Shown: piece after piece, positions 1-7,712 of the stretch | Numbering within the stretch: the stretch's first letter is position 1 | How the letters are laid out: each line of letters starts with the position of its first letter | Source of the DNA: Lachnobacterium bovis | Lineage (GTDB): Bacteria > Bacillota > Clostridia > Lachnospirales > Lachnospiraceae | NCBI RefSeq assembly: GCF_900111325.1 | Contig: NZ_FOGW01000005.1 | Location: forward strand, 186,001-250,000 | Reading direction: 5' to 3' | Length of the DNA: 64,000 nucleotides | Made by a program: the position numbers and the translations under genes | The notes under the pieces: model-generated | Told to the model about the DNA's origin: nothing | The model's database searches: none | What the model saw: only the letters and a program-made list of their open reading frames with translations

Positions 1-1
1 A

Positions 2-715
2 AAATTTGGTGAATTAGCAGTTGAACAGGGCTTTTTAACTAACGATGAGGTTATCAAATTATTAAAAATTCAGGTACCATCGTTTCTTCAGCTTGCGCAA
101 ATTTTTGTTGATGAAGAAATTTTAACAAACCAAGATTTAGAAAATATTATTACGGAGTATAGATCAGAAAGCGAAATATATGATTTAGATTTTACAAATG
201 AAGATCAAAAAGATACTATCGAAAAATTATTTGATAATTTTTTTGTCATGTCAGAGACTCCACTATCTTCTCATGGAAAAATGTATCTTGAGCTTTTATT
301 TAATAATTTTATTCGATTCATTGGTGAAGATTTTACGCCTTTAGATGGTAGTGTTATTGAAGAATTTGCTCCTGAAAAATGTGTACGCCAAAAAGTTCTA
401 GGTGGCTATTCTATTTGTACATACTTAGACATGGATGAAGAAACTGCTGTAGAATTTGCCTCGAGATATGTTGGAGATAATTTTGAAGAATTTGATGAGT
501 ATGTTCAAGCTTCTCTTGAAGATTTTTTAAATCTTCATAACGGTGTTTTTATTGTTAATGTATCAAATGAAAGCAATGAAGAACTTGAATTAGATGTTCC
601 AGAACAAATAGAGGAACCATTATTAGAATTTGAAGCAAAGACTTATCTTTTTTCTGTGATGTACTCATTTGGAGTCGTTAATATTGTTTTAGAATTAACA
701 GAAGGAGATTTATAA
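2..715 (+). CDS. CheX-like chemotaxis-type protein, 3' part (5' end outside window)
   Basis: The reading frame is open from the window edge, so this is the C-terminal part (about 237 residues) of a larger protein. The visible N-terminal part has a GELAVEQGFLTNDEVIKLL stretch, like the small helical module that precedes some regulatory and secretion domains. The C-terminal part (ETAVEFASRYVGDNFEEFDE, then a DFLNLHNGVF stretch) resembles the CheC/CheX fold used by CheY-P phosphatases. An in-frame ATG at 248 would give a 155-residue protein, but the continuous upstream frame argues against it as the start. The paired acidic/Asn catalytic helix of CheC is not clearly visible, so phosphatase activity is not claimed. 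It faces away from the leftward genes and ends at a bidirectional terminator. Confidence 0.55.
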   Translation, partial: KFGELAVEQGFLTNDEVIKLLKIQVPSFLQLAQIFVDEEILTNQDLENIITEYRSESEIYDLDFTNEDQKDTIEKLFDNFFVMSETPLSSHGKMYLELLFNNFIRFIGEDFTPLDGSVIEEFAPEKCVRQKVLGGYSICTYLDMDEETAVEFASRYVGDNFEEFDEYVQASLEDFLNLHNGVFIVNVSNESNEELELDVPEQIEEPLLEFEAKTYLFSVMYSFGVVNIVLELTEGDL

Positions 716-723
716 TAAAAAAG

Positions 724-794
724 CCCTCCTTACTAGAATTATCAAAAGTTATCTAAGTTTATTCTTTGAAAAACTTTATTTCTAGCAAGGAGGG
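724..794. terminator. Bidirectional intrinsic terminator between the CheX-like gene and thrC
   Basis: Arms CCCTCCTTACTAGA (724-737) and TCTAGCAAGGAGGG (781-794) pair with one mismatch. The 43-nt loop contains a second helix (AAAGTT with AACTTT). On the minus strand the hairpin is followed directly by CTTTTTT, which suits the 3' end of thrC. On the plus strand it is followed by a weaker AATATTTTTG tail for the CheX-like gene. Confidence 0.75.
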
Positions 795-834
795 AATATT
801 TTTGTGTATTATATTATATATAATTTTTTAGTTA

Positions 835-2325
835 TTACTTTAAGAAATCCTTTACAAATTCTGGCATTTGCTCCACTTCACAAACTTTATCATGTAAAAT
901 TTTCGCATTTCTTATTTCTTCAATAGCATTTGGAACTTTCACATTTGCAATTTTACTTAACTCATCAACTAATTCAAAATCAGATAATGCACTATATTTA
1001 TCCTTATCAATAGCTTCCATTACACTTCGCGAAAATTTGAATGGACTAGCAGTTGATGCAATAACAGTTTTGGTAGCTGTGTCAGATGTTTCTTTTTTAT
1101 ATTTTTCAAAAACGCCTGCTGCTACTGCTGTATGTGTATCAATAACATATCCTGTATTTTCATATAAATTTTTTATTACTTCTGCTGTCTCTTCTTCGCT
1201 TGTAAAATTACCGTAAAAATCCTTTAATTCTGATTTCATTTCATCAGAAATTTCATAATATCCGTTAGATCTTAATTCAGACATAAATCTAGAATTTTCT
1301 TCAGCACTGTTTCCTGTAATTCTATAAATTAATCTCTCTAAGTTAGAAGAAATTAAAATATCCATTGAAGGAGAATTTGTTAAAATAAATTCTCTATTTT
1401 TATCATATTTACCAGTTTTAAAGAAATCATATAAAACTTTATTCTCATTTGATGCACAAATCAATTTAGCAATAGGAATACCCATATTTTTTGCATAAAA
1501 AGCTGCTAAAATATTTCCAAAATTACCTGTTGGAACTACAACATTTATTTTTTCATCTTTATCAATTACATTATTGGCATATAATTTAGCATATGCATAT
1601 ACATAATATACAATTTGTGGTACTAATCGTCCTATGTTAATTGAATTAGCAGATGAAAATTGATAACCTTTTTCAGCTAATTCTTTCTTTAATTCTTCAT
1701 CAGCAAACATTTTCTTAACACCAGTTTGTGCTTCGTCAAAATTACCATTTATTCCTATTACACATGTATTGTCACCCTTTTGAGTAACCATTTGTTTTTC
1801 TTGAATAGGACTAACACCATTTTTAGGATAAAAAACAATAATCTTAGTACCTTTAACACCACTAAAACCAGCTAATGCTGCTTTACCTGTATCACCAGAT
1901 GTTGCAGTTAAAATAACTATATCATTTTTGATATTATTCTTTTTTGCTGAAGTAATTAATAAATGTGGCAAAATTGATAAAGCCATATCCTTAAAAGCTA
2001 TTGTTGAACCATGAAATAATTCTAAATAATATGCTCCGCCTGCATCTACTAAAGGAGCAATTTCCTTTGTATCAAATTTTTCATCATACGCTTTATTTAT
2101 ACATTTTTTTAATTCTTCTTCTGTAAAGTCTGTAAGAAACAATTTCATAACTTCGTATGCTGTTTCTTGATAAGACATATCCTTTAATTTATCTAATGAC
2201 ACGTCTAATTTTGGAAGCTTATCTGGTACAAATAAGCCACCATCATCTGCTAATCCCTTTAAAATTGCTTGTGATGCTGTTAACTTTTCAGCACCATTTC
2301 GTGTACTAGAATAATATACATTCAT
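835..2325 (-). CDS. thrC: Threonine synthase
   Basis: Pyridoxal-phosphate enzyme converting O-phosphohomoserine to threonine, the last step of threonine synthesis. The N-terminus MNVYYSSTRNG and the ADDGGLFVP segment are typical of the long (about 495 residue) class. The PLP lysine lies in HGSTIAFKDMA, followed by a TATSGDTGKAALAGF phosphate-binding segment. The frame extends upstream to 2358, but the internal ATG at 2325 is preferred. It is preceded by AGAGGT at good spacing and gives the usual family length (496 aa). A TTGACA/TATAAT promoter lies about 80 nt upstream and CodY-like boxes lie upstream of that. It is transcribed alone and ends at the terminator at 724-794. Confidence 0.93.
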   Translation of the reverse strand: MNVYYSSTRNGAEKLTASQAILKGLADDGGLFVPDKLPKLDVSLDKLKDMSYQETAYEVMKLFLTDFTEEELKKCINKAYDEKFDTKEIAPLVDAGGAYYLELFHGSTIAFKDMALSILPHLLITSAKKNNIKNDIVILTATSGDTGKAALAGFSGVKGTKIIVFYPKNGVSPIQEKQMVTQKGDNTCVIGINGNFDEAQTGVKKMFADEELKKELAEKGYQFSSANSINIGRLVPQIVYYVYAYAKLYANNVIDKDEKINVVVPTGNFGNILAAFYAKNMGIPIAKLICASNENKVLYDFFKTGKYDKNREFILTNSPSMDILISSNLERLIYRITGNSAEENSRFMSELRSNGYYEISDEMKSELKDFYGNFTSEEETAEVIKNLYENTGYVIDTHTAVAAGVFEKYKKETSDTATKTVIASTASPFKFSRSVMEAIDKDKYSALSDFELVDELSKIANVKVPNAIEEIRNAKILHDKVCEVEQMPEFVKDFLK

Positions 2326-2401
2326 GATTTTTACCTCTCTTAACTCTTCTTTTTTCATAACCTAAATCCAAATCGAATCTATGAAATCTATAAACATTTT
2401 T

Positions 2402-2431
2402 ATTATACATACTCTTATAAAAAGCTGTCAA
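2402..2431 (-). promoter_or_regulatory. Sigma-A-type promoter of thrC
   Basis: Read on the minus strand, a perfect TTGACA (2431-2426) is followed after 18 nt by a perfect TATAAT (2407-2402). Transcription would start near 2395, leaving a leader of about 70 nt before the thrC start at 2325. No obvious attenuator hairpin is seen in that leader. Confidence 0.7.
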
Positions 2432-2472
2432 CAAATAATCACGTATTAAAGTGATAAATCAAAAAAAACGTC

Positions 2473-2498
2473 ATTTTTCTCAAAATTTTAAGAAAAAA
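2473..2498. promoter_or_regulatory. Two overlapping CodY-like boxes between thrC and the AP2 gene
   Basis: Compared with the published CodY consensus AATTTTCWGAAAATT, 2473-2487 (ATTTTTCTCAAAATT) has two mismatches and 2484-2498 (AATTTTAAGAAAAAA) has three. Overlapping imperfect boxes are a known arrangement at CodY targets. The site lies about 40 bp upstream of the thrC -35 element and 60-85 bp upstream of the AP2 gene start. codY is encoded in this window. The region is AT-rich, so chance matches are possible. Confidence 0.4.
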
Positions 2499-2558
2499 TA
2501 CTTTTAATTTATGTCAAAATTATTCATAATAATAAGTAAGGAAAGGGGGAAATATAGT

Positions 2559-3374
2559 ATGTTGCCAGGGGTTTACTTATCGTACAAAAAAGACAAAACT
2601 GCGTACTATAGAAGCAGTTTAACCTACAAAAGTAAACACATAAGTTTAGGCAGTTTTGACACCGAAAATGAAGCAAATATGGCCTATCAAGATGGTTTTT
2701 ACATTTTACATGAATCTATTCCACTAGAAGAAGCCATACATTATTCAAAGGTATTAACATTTTCAAAAATTATATGTCTTGTAAATTTTAGAGACAACAA
2801 TTATTATATTTCAAATCCCATCTATCTACATAAGGGATATTTTAGTTATTATTTATCCGAAAATGAAGAATATAAATTTGACATTGATGATTTGTTTTAT
2901 TACACCAGTCATAAAATTCTAAAACGAAATGGTCATTTATTCGTAAATGACTACGGAATGCAAATTACTATGGCCTCACGTTACGGAATTCATTCACATG
3001 CTGTTCTTAATCGTGATTATGAATTTATAAATGGTGATATATTTGATTATCGTTATTCAAATATAAACGTTATTAATCCATACTATGGCGTGTTTAAAAA
3101 ACAAAACTATATAGGTCAATTATACGAAGTCAAACTTCATTTAAATGGCAATCATCTTGTAGGTGTATACCATGACATAAACCATGCGGCCATTGCCTAT
3201 AATAAAGCGATTGATTTAGCCATTCAATATGGAATAAATAAAAACTATAAGCAAAACTATATTGAATCATTATCTGCCAACGAATATGCAGATATTTACA
3301 CTACTATTACGCTTTCAAAATCATTTGTAAAATTTTTAGAAAAATTTTCAACTAAAAGTCTTGAATATCTATAA
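2559..3374 (+). CDS. Two-AP2-domain protein with degenerate HNH core (domesticated homing endonuclease-like)
   Basis: The protein has 271 residues from the ATG at 2559. That start has a strong AAGGAAAGGGGG ribosome site 9 nt upstream; an earlier in-frame ATG at 2511 has none. Residues about 3-46 (GVYLSYKKDK...ISLGSFDTENEANMAY) and about 175-219 (YGVFKKQ...VGVYHDINHAAIAYNKAID) each match the AP2 integrase-like DNA-binding pattern. Between them, residues 141-172 align with the HNH motif of phage-type homing endonucleases (INGD..D.R.SN kept). The catalytic Asp-His pair, normally just before INGD, is Glu155-Phe156. A DNA-binding role is inferred and nuclease activity looks lost. It is divergent from thrC across a CodY-like site. 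The target is unknown. Confidence 0.55.
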   Translation: MLPGVYLSYKKDKTAYYRSSLTYKSKHISLGSFDTENEANMAYQDGFYILHESIPLEEAIHYSKVLTFSKIICLVNFRDNNYYISNPIYLHKGYFSYYLSENEEYKFDIDDLFYYTSHKILKRNGHLFVNDYGMQITMASRYGIHSHAVLNRDYEFINGDIFDYRYSNINVINPYYGVFKKQNYIGQLYEVKLHLNGNHLVGVYHDINHAAIAYNKAIDLAIQYGINKNYKQNYIESLSANEYADIYTTITLSKSFVKFLEKFSTKSLEYL

Positions 3375-3407
3375 GTCTTGAATATCTATAAGTCTTGAAT
3401 ATCTATA
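3357..3407 (+). repeat. Three tandem copies of a 17-bp unit at the AP2 gene 3' end
   Basis: The unit AGTCTTGAATATCTATA is repeated exactly three times (3357-3373, 3374-3390, 3391-3407). The first copy encodes the C-terminal SLEYL, and the stop codon spans the copy 1/copy 2 boundary. Copies 2 and 3 lie between the stop codon and the terminator. It looks like a recent replication-slippage expansion. Confidence 0.9.
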
Positions 3408-3436
3408 AATAGCCTCCTAAATGGAGGCTATTTTTT
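3408..3436 (+). terminator. Intrinsic terminator of the AP2-domain gene
   Basis: AATAGCCTCC (3408-3417) pairs perfectly with GGAGGCTATT (3423-3432) around a 5-nt loop and runs into six T residues. It is a strong plus-strand terminator. Confidence 0.85.
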
Positions 3437-3472
3437 ATGATATAGGACATTTCTCCAAAATTCCTATATCAT
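3437..3472. repeat. Perfect 11-bp inverted repeat downstream of leuD
   Basis: ATGATATAGGA (3437-3447) and TCCTATATCAT (3462-3472) are exact inverted copies separated by 14 nt, directly next to the AP2 gene terminator and 11 bp beyond the leuD stop. On the minus strand it lacks a T-run. It may form the 3' end of the leuCD mRNA together with the neighbouring hairpin. Confidence 0.6.
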
Positions 3473-3483
3473 ATAAAAGATTA

Positions 3484-3972
3484 TTATTTATTGTTTATAT
3501 AATTTACAAGTCCTTCCGAATCAATTATTTTTTGCATAAAAGGTGGAAATGCCTGACCTTGATATTTTTTATTTGTTGTCTCATCTGTTATAATTCCAGT
3601 ATCAAAATCAACTTTTACTATATCACCTGCTTTGATTTCTTTTGCAGCTTCAGCGCACTCTACAATTGGGAGCCCAATATTAATTGAATTTCTATAAAAA
3701 ATTCGTGCAAATGTCTCAGCGATAACACAACTTATTCCACTAGCTTTAATAGATAGTGGAGCATGCTCTCTTGATGAACCGCATCCAAAATTTTTATTTG
3801 CAACAATAATATCTCCCTCATTCACCTTATCTACAAAATCCTTATCTATATCTTCCATACAATGTTTTGCTAATTCACTAGCTTCAGATGAATTCAAATA
3901 TCTAGCAGGAATAATAACATCTGTATCTACATTATCGCCGTATTTAAATACTTTTCCATATGCTTCTTTCAT
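3484..3972 (-). CDS. leuD: 3-isopropylmalate dehydratase small subunit
   Basis: Small (swivel-domain) subunit of isopropylmalate isomerase, which interconverts 2- and 3-isopropylmalate in leucine synthesis. The 162 residues include the N-terminal YGDNVDTDVIIPARYL segment and the diagnostic FGCGSSREHAP loop that contacts substrate. The short length matches the archaeal/clostridial-type LeuD that pairs with a roughly 420-residue LeuC. It lies 10 bp downstream of leuC, so the subunits are almost certainly co-transcribed and translated together. Confidence 0.95.
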   Translation of the reverse strand: MKEAYGKVFKYGDNVDTDVIIPARYLNSSEASELAKHCMEDIDKDFVDKVNEGDIIVANKNFGCGSSREHAPLSIKASGISCVIAETFARIFYRNSINIGLPIVECAEAAKEIKAGDIVKVDFDTGIITDETTNKKYQGQAFPPFMQKIIDSEGLVNYINNK

Positions 3973-3982
3973 TTTTCTCCTC

Positions 3983-5242
3983 CTAAATTTCCTCTGGATT
4001 AGTAATCTTACCTTTTATTGCACTTGCTGCTGCAACCGCTGGTGATGCCAAATATATCTCAGAATCTACATGTCCCATTCTTCCAACGAAATTACGATTT
4101 GTTGTAGAAATACATCTTTCGTTTTCTGCTAAAATTCCCATATATCCACCTAAACAAGGTCCACATGTAGGTGTACTTACTACTGCCCCAGCTTCGATAA
4201 ATATTTTTAAAAGTCCTTCTTCCATTGCTTGTAAATATATTTTTTGAGTAGCTGGTAAAATAATTACTCTAACACCCTTTGCAACATGCTTACCCTCTAG
4301 AATCTTAGCTGCAATTCTTAAATCTTCCAATCTTCCATTTGTACATGAACCAATGACAACTTGATCAATTTTAATATCACCAACATTATCAACTGTTCTT
4401 GTATTGCTTGGTAAATGTGGAAACGCAACAGTTGGTTTTAACGAACTTAAATCTATTACATATTCTTCATCATACTCTGCATCCTCATCAGACTCATATA
4501 CCTTATACGGACGTTTAGAATGTTCTTTCATATATTCAATTGCAACATCATCTACTGGGAAAATACCATTTTTCCCGCCTGCTTCAATTGCCATATTAGC
4601 TATCGTAAAACGATCATCCATTGAAAGATACTTAATGCCATCCCCAACAAATTCCATAGATTTATATAATGCTCCATCTACCCCAATCATACCTATAATG
4701 TGTAAAATGATATCTTTTCCACTAATCCATTTTGCTGGTTTATTTATAAGTTTAAATTTAATGGCTGATGGAACTTTAAACCATGCTTTTCCCGTTGCCA
4801 TACCAGCCGCCATATCTGTACTTCCTACACCTGTTGAAAAAGCACCTAAAGCACCATAAGTACATGTATGGGAATCGGCACCGATAATAACATCTCCAGC
4901 CACTGTCAAGCCTTTTTCAGGTAGTAAAGCATGTTCTATTCCCATTTCACCTACATCAAAATAATTTGCAATATCATGCTTACAAGCAAATTCTCTAACA
5001 CATTTACAATGTTGAGCTGACTTAATATCTTTATTTGGAACAAAATGATCCATAACTAATGCAATTTTATCCTTATCAAATACTCCCTCAACATTCATTT
5101 TATCAATTTCATGTATTGCAACTGGAGATGTAATATCATTACCAAGAACTAAATCAAGTTCTGCTTCTATAAGCTCACCAGCTTTTACACTTTTTAAATT
5201 AGCATGATCTGCTAATATTTTTTGAGTCATTGTCATACCCAT
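3983..5242 (-). CDS. leuC: 3-isopropylmalate dehydratase large subunit
   Basis: Large aconitase-type subunit carrying the [4Fe-4S] cluster, 419 residues. The cluster cysteines are visible in VIGSCTNGR and in TPTCGPCLGG. Substrate and cluster surroundings are also seen in GADSHTCTYGALGAFSTGVG. The first ATG (5242) is preceded by TACAGGAGGATTT at good spacing; later in-frame ATG codons at residues 3 and 5 are less well placed. It leads a leuC-leuD operon divergent from a LysR-type gene, which probably controls it. Confidence 0.95.
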   Translation of the reverse strand: MGMTMTQKILADHANLKSVKAGELIEAELDLVLGNDITSPVAIHEIDKMNVEGVFDKDKIALVMDHFVPNKDIKSAQHCKCVREFACKHDIANYFDVGEMGIEHALLPEKGLTVAGDVIIGADSHTCTYGALGAFSTGVGSTDMAAGMATGKAWFKVPSAIKFKLINKPAKWISGKDIILHIIGMIGVDGALYKSMEFVGDGIKYLSMDDRFTIANMAIEAGGKNGIFPVDDVAIEYMKEHSKRPYKVYESDEDAEYDEEYVIDLSSLKPTVAFPHLPSNTRTVDNVGDIKIDQVVIGSCTNGRLEDLRIAAKILEGKHVAKGVRVIILPATQKIYLQAMEEGLLKIFIEAGAVVSTPTCGPCLGGYMGILAENERCISTTNRNFVGRMGHVDSEIYLASPAVAAASAIKGKITNPEEI

Positions 5243-5326
5243 AATCTAAATCCTCCTGTAGTGTTTGTTAAAAAACATAATACCTATACCCAACATCACG
5301 TTCTAAATATAAATATGTACTACTAA

Positions 5327-5354
5327 ATATTATCATACCATAAACTATAATCAA
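5327..5354 (-). promoter_or_regulatory. Candidate promoter of leuCD
   Basis: On the minus strand, TTGATT (5354-5349) is followed after 16 nt by TAATAT (5332-5327). The mRNA would start near 5320, about 78 nt before leuC. The elements are moderate matches to the sigma-A consensus in an AT-rich stretch. Confidence 0.4.
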
Positions 5355-5443
5355 AATACATAATAAACATATTTACCATAACCACATTTTATGCTATACT
5401 ATAAAAAATCACTTACACAATTTAATGCGAAAAAGCGTTAAAG

Positions 5444-5467
5444 TTATTGCTTTACCCAATGCAATAA
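5444..5467. promoter_or_regulatory. Candidate LysR-type operator between leuC and lysR
   Basis: TTATTGC (5444-5450) and GCAATAA (5461-5467) form a perfect 7-bp dyad with a 10-nt spacer, which contains the T-N11-A pattern typical of LysR-family sites. It lies 43 bp upstream of the regulator start and about 90 bp upstream of the leuC candidate promoter, as expected for an autoregulated divergent pair. The natural effector could be a leucine-pathway intermediate, but that is inference. Confidence 0.5.
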
Positions 5468-5509
5468 TCGGCTTTTATCGCGCACAATAAAAGAGAAAGG
5501 TTATAGAAA

Positions 5510-6421
5510 ATGAATCAAAATTTATCATCTTATCGAATTTTTTATACAGTTGCGAATGCTGGCAATATTTCTAAAGCTGCAAAACAACTATATATTAGTC
5601 AACCAGCAATTAGTAAATCTATTCAAAAGTTAGAAGAAACATTAGGTTGCAAACTGTTTTCTAGAAGTTCAAGGGGTGTTATTTTAACCGAAGAGGGTGC
5701 ACTTATATACACTCATGTTAAAGAAGCATTTGAGACTCTTGATATAGGTGAAGAAAAACTTAGACGCTCTCTCGAATTAGGTATGGGCCATTTAAAAATT
5801 GGTGTTAGTTCAACTCTATGTAAAAGTATGCTTATGCCTTATTTAAAAGCTTTTATTGAAACTCACCCCCACATTAGTATATCAATCAACTGTCAATCAA
5901 CTAATGAAACCTTAGATCTTCTTGATGACAACAAGGTAGACATAGGGCTAGTAGGTAAACCTAACAACTTAAGAAATATTGAATTTTATTCTATTGATAA
6001 AATTAAAGATATTTTTGTTGCTAAACCTGAATACCTCAAAAACTTAAGTAGACGTGGAATTCCTCAGGAAAAATATTTAGCTAATTCAACACTAATGTTA
6101 CTTGATAAAAATAATTTTTCTCGTCAATACATTGACGAATACTTAAGAATCAATCATATTAACACTAATGAATCAATAGAGATTTCTTCGCTTGATTTAC
6201 TTACTGATTTTGCAAAAATAGGTGTTGGAATTGCCTGTGTTATTAAGAATTTTGTAAAAGATGAACTTGCAACTAATGAATTAGTTGAAGTTCCATTTGA
6301 CTTAAAAATTCCAAAACGTGAAGTTGGATTAGTATATAGATCAAATATCAAACATTCAAAAGCACTTGATGAATTTATTAATTTTTGTAAGGAACTTCAC
6401 TCAACAAAAATGGAATCATAA
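5510..6421 (+). CDS. LysR-family transcriptional regulator (probable leuCD regulator)
   Basis: The 303 residues have a classic N-terminal winged helix-turn-helix (about 3-62: NISKAAKQLYISQPAISKSI, then LEETLGCKLFSRSSRG). A periplasmic-binding-protein-like effector domain (about 90-295) follows. The start at 5510 is supported by AAAGG 9 nt upstream. It is divergent from leuCD with a dyad operator between them, so control of leuCD and of itself is the simplest reading. The effector cannot be read from the sequence. It is followed by a hairpin terminator at 6517-6556. Confidence 0.85.
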   Translation: MNQNLSSYRIFYTVANAGNISKAAKQLYISQPAISKSIQKLEETLGCKLFSRSSRGVILTEEGALIYTHVKEAFETLDIGEEKLRRSLELGMGHLKIGVSSTLCKSMLMPYLKAFIETHPHISISINCQSTNETLDLLDDNKVDIGLVGKPNNLRNIEFYSIDKIKDIFVAKPEYLKNLSRRGIPQEKYLANSTLMLLDKNNFSRQYIDEYLRINHINTNESIEISSLDLLTDFAKIGVGIACVIKNFVKDELATNELVEVPFDLKIPKREVGLVYRSNIKHSKALDEFINFCKELHSTKMES

Positions 6422-6516
6422 TACAAAATATATAGCATAAAAATACTTTATAAACATACTATTTTAAATATAAATACTATTTAAAAAATATTATAAAATA
6501 AAAAACTAAATAACAT

Positions 6517-6556
6517 AAAAGGACGAAACATACTATGTTTTCGCCCTTTTTTTTAT
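6517..6556. terminator. Terminator between the lysR gene and the MecA-like gene
   Basis: AAAAGGACGAAACATA pairs imperfectly with TATGTTTTCGCCCTTTT. On the plus strand it runs into an eight-T tail, which terminates the LysR gene. The tail reaches the stop codon of the convergent MecA-like gene (6553), for which it can also act as a weaker minus-strand terminator. Confidence 0.7.
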
Positions 6557-7620
6557 AATAAACAGAAAGAATATAAATTATTTATTTTACGACCATGTTC
6601 TTTAATATAAGCTAAGCTAATATTTGTTTTTGAAAGTTTATATTCACTCATTAAACTACCATTATATGAATTTGGAAATGATAAATAATAATTTTTATTA
6701 AATTTATAAATTATAGATTTTAATAATTGATTATCATTTTTATCTATAAATTTGGCAACTTTACAAATATTATCTATCGAATTACATTTATATAATACTC
6801 TAGTCTTTGAAATCCTTTTATCTGATGCCCTATTATACAAATCTTCTTCTATATCATTCTCAAAAATATCAAAATCATCGTTATTCTTTTCTAACTTATT
6901 TGGTTTATCTTCTTCTAAAAAATCTATCATTCTTCCACATAATAGTTTACTTTCAAATTCATTCCAGAAAAAATCTTCAAGCATATCAAAATATTTAATA
7001 TCCGATAAAGATGTATCTTTCTGGCTATATCCAGTAACAAGACCTAATTTTTGAGAAAACTTACTCTTTATTGACATTATTCCAAATAAATCACGAAAAA
7101 TAACTTTGTTAATTTCATCTATACTTTTACTTTTTTCTACAAATCTTCTATCCACATCAATACTAACTAAAAGTTCCATTTTTCTTGTTTCATTAATAAT
7201 ATTTTTAATTCCTCTTTTGTTAGAATACGATATAGCTAAAACAGGTTTACCTGCTAAATCTTTAATACCGTAAATTGATGTTAATTCCTCTAAGGAATCT
7301 TTAAAAGCTTCTGGATTTTCTATTAAATGTGAAAAAATATATGAATCATTACTAATGTCCGTCGTTCTAGAAAATTCATATTGTCCTACAATATTCTTTG
7401 CAATTTTAGCAACTTCATCTGAAATAATCTGATTTCCTAATTTGCTAAATCGTCCTAAACGAGCCTTTGTAGTTGACCTATAATATTTCTTTATTTCTTT
7501 TTTTAATACTTCTCCTGAAATATTATCATCTATTGCTGTATCAAATTCATTTTCATATACATATAGAAAATTAATCTGATTTTTTTTATCATTTTTATCT
7601 GTGATATTTATCTTTACCAT
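6553..7620 (-). CDS. MecA-like protein with long divergent N-terminal part
   Basis: Unrecognised over most of its 355 residues. The C-terminal part (about 272-349) follows the pattern of the adaptor MecA: TRVLYK..SIDNICKVAKFID, then SIIYKFNKNYYLSF, SEYKLS and AYIKEHGRKI. As in MecA, an acidic linker precedes this part (about 235-262). MecA hands substrates such as ComK or SsrA-tagged proteins to ClpC, but here the N-terminal 230 residues do not match the usual MecA substrate domain and the protein is over 100 residues longer than typical. It may be an adaptor with a different substrate. Confidence covers a real gene with a MecA-like end, not the function. Confidence 0.5.
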   Translation of the reverse strand: MVKINITDKNDKKNQINFLYVYENEFDTAIDDNISGEVLKKEIKKYYRSTTKARLGRFSKLGNQIISDEVAKIAKNIVGQYEFSRTTDISNDSYIFSHLIENPEAFKDSLEELTSIYGIKDLAGKPVLAISYSNKRGIKNIINETRKMELLVSIDVDRRFVEKSKSIDEINKVIFRDLFGIMSIKSKFSQKLGLVTGYSQKDTSLSDIKYFDMLEDFFWNEFESKLLCGRMIDFLEEDKPNKLEKNNDDFDIFENDIEEDLYNRASDKRISKTRVLYKCNSIDNICKVAKFIDKNDNQLLKSIIYKFNKNYYLSFPNSYNGSLMSEYKLSKTNISLAYIKEHGRKINNLYSFCLL

Positions 7621-7712
7621 ATTTATACAACACTCTTTATTACTAATAACTATAAAACTTATTTGGGGTACTTTTACTTCATCTCTTAAATATAATTTCT
7701 TAGTACGTTATA

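Noticed and set aside
3421..3687. Plus-strand open frame starting in the AP2 gene terminator
   Set aside because: It is a shadow of leuD on the opposite strand and begins within a hairpin.
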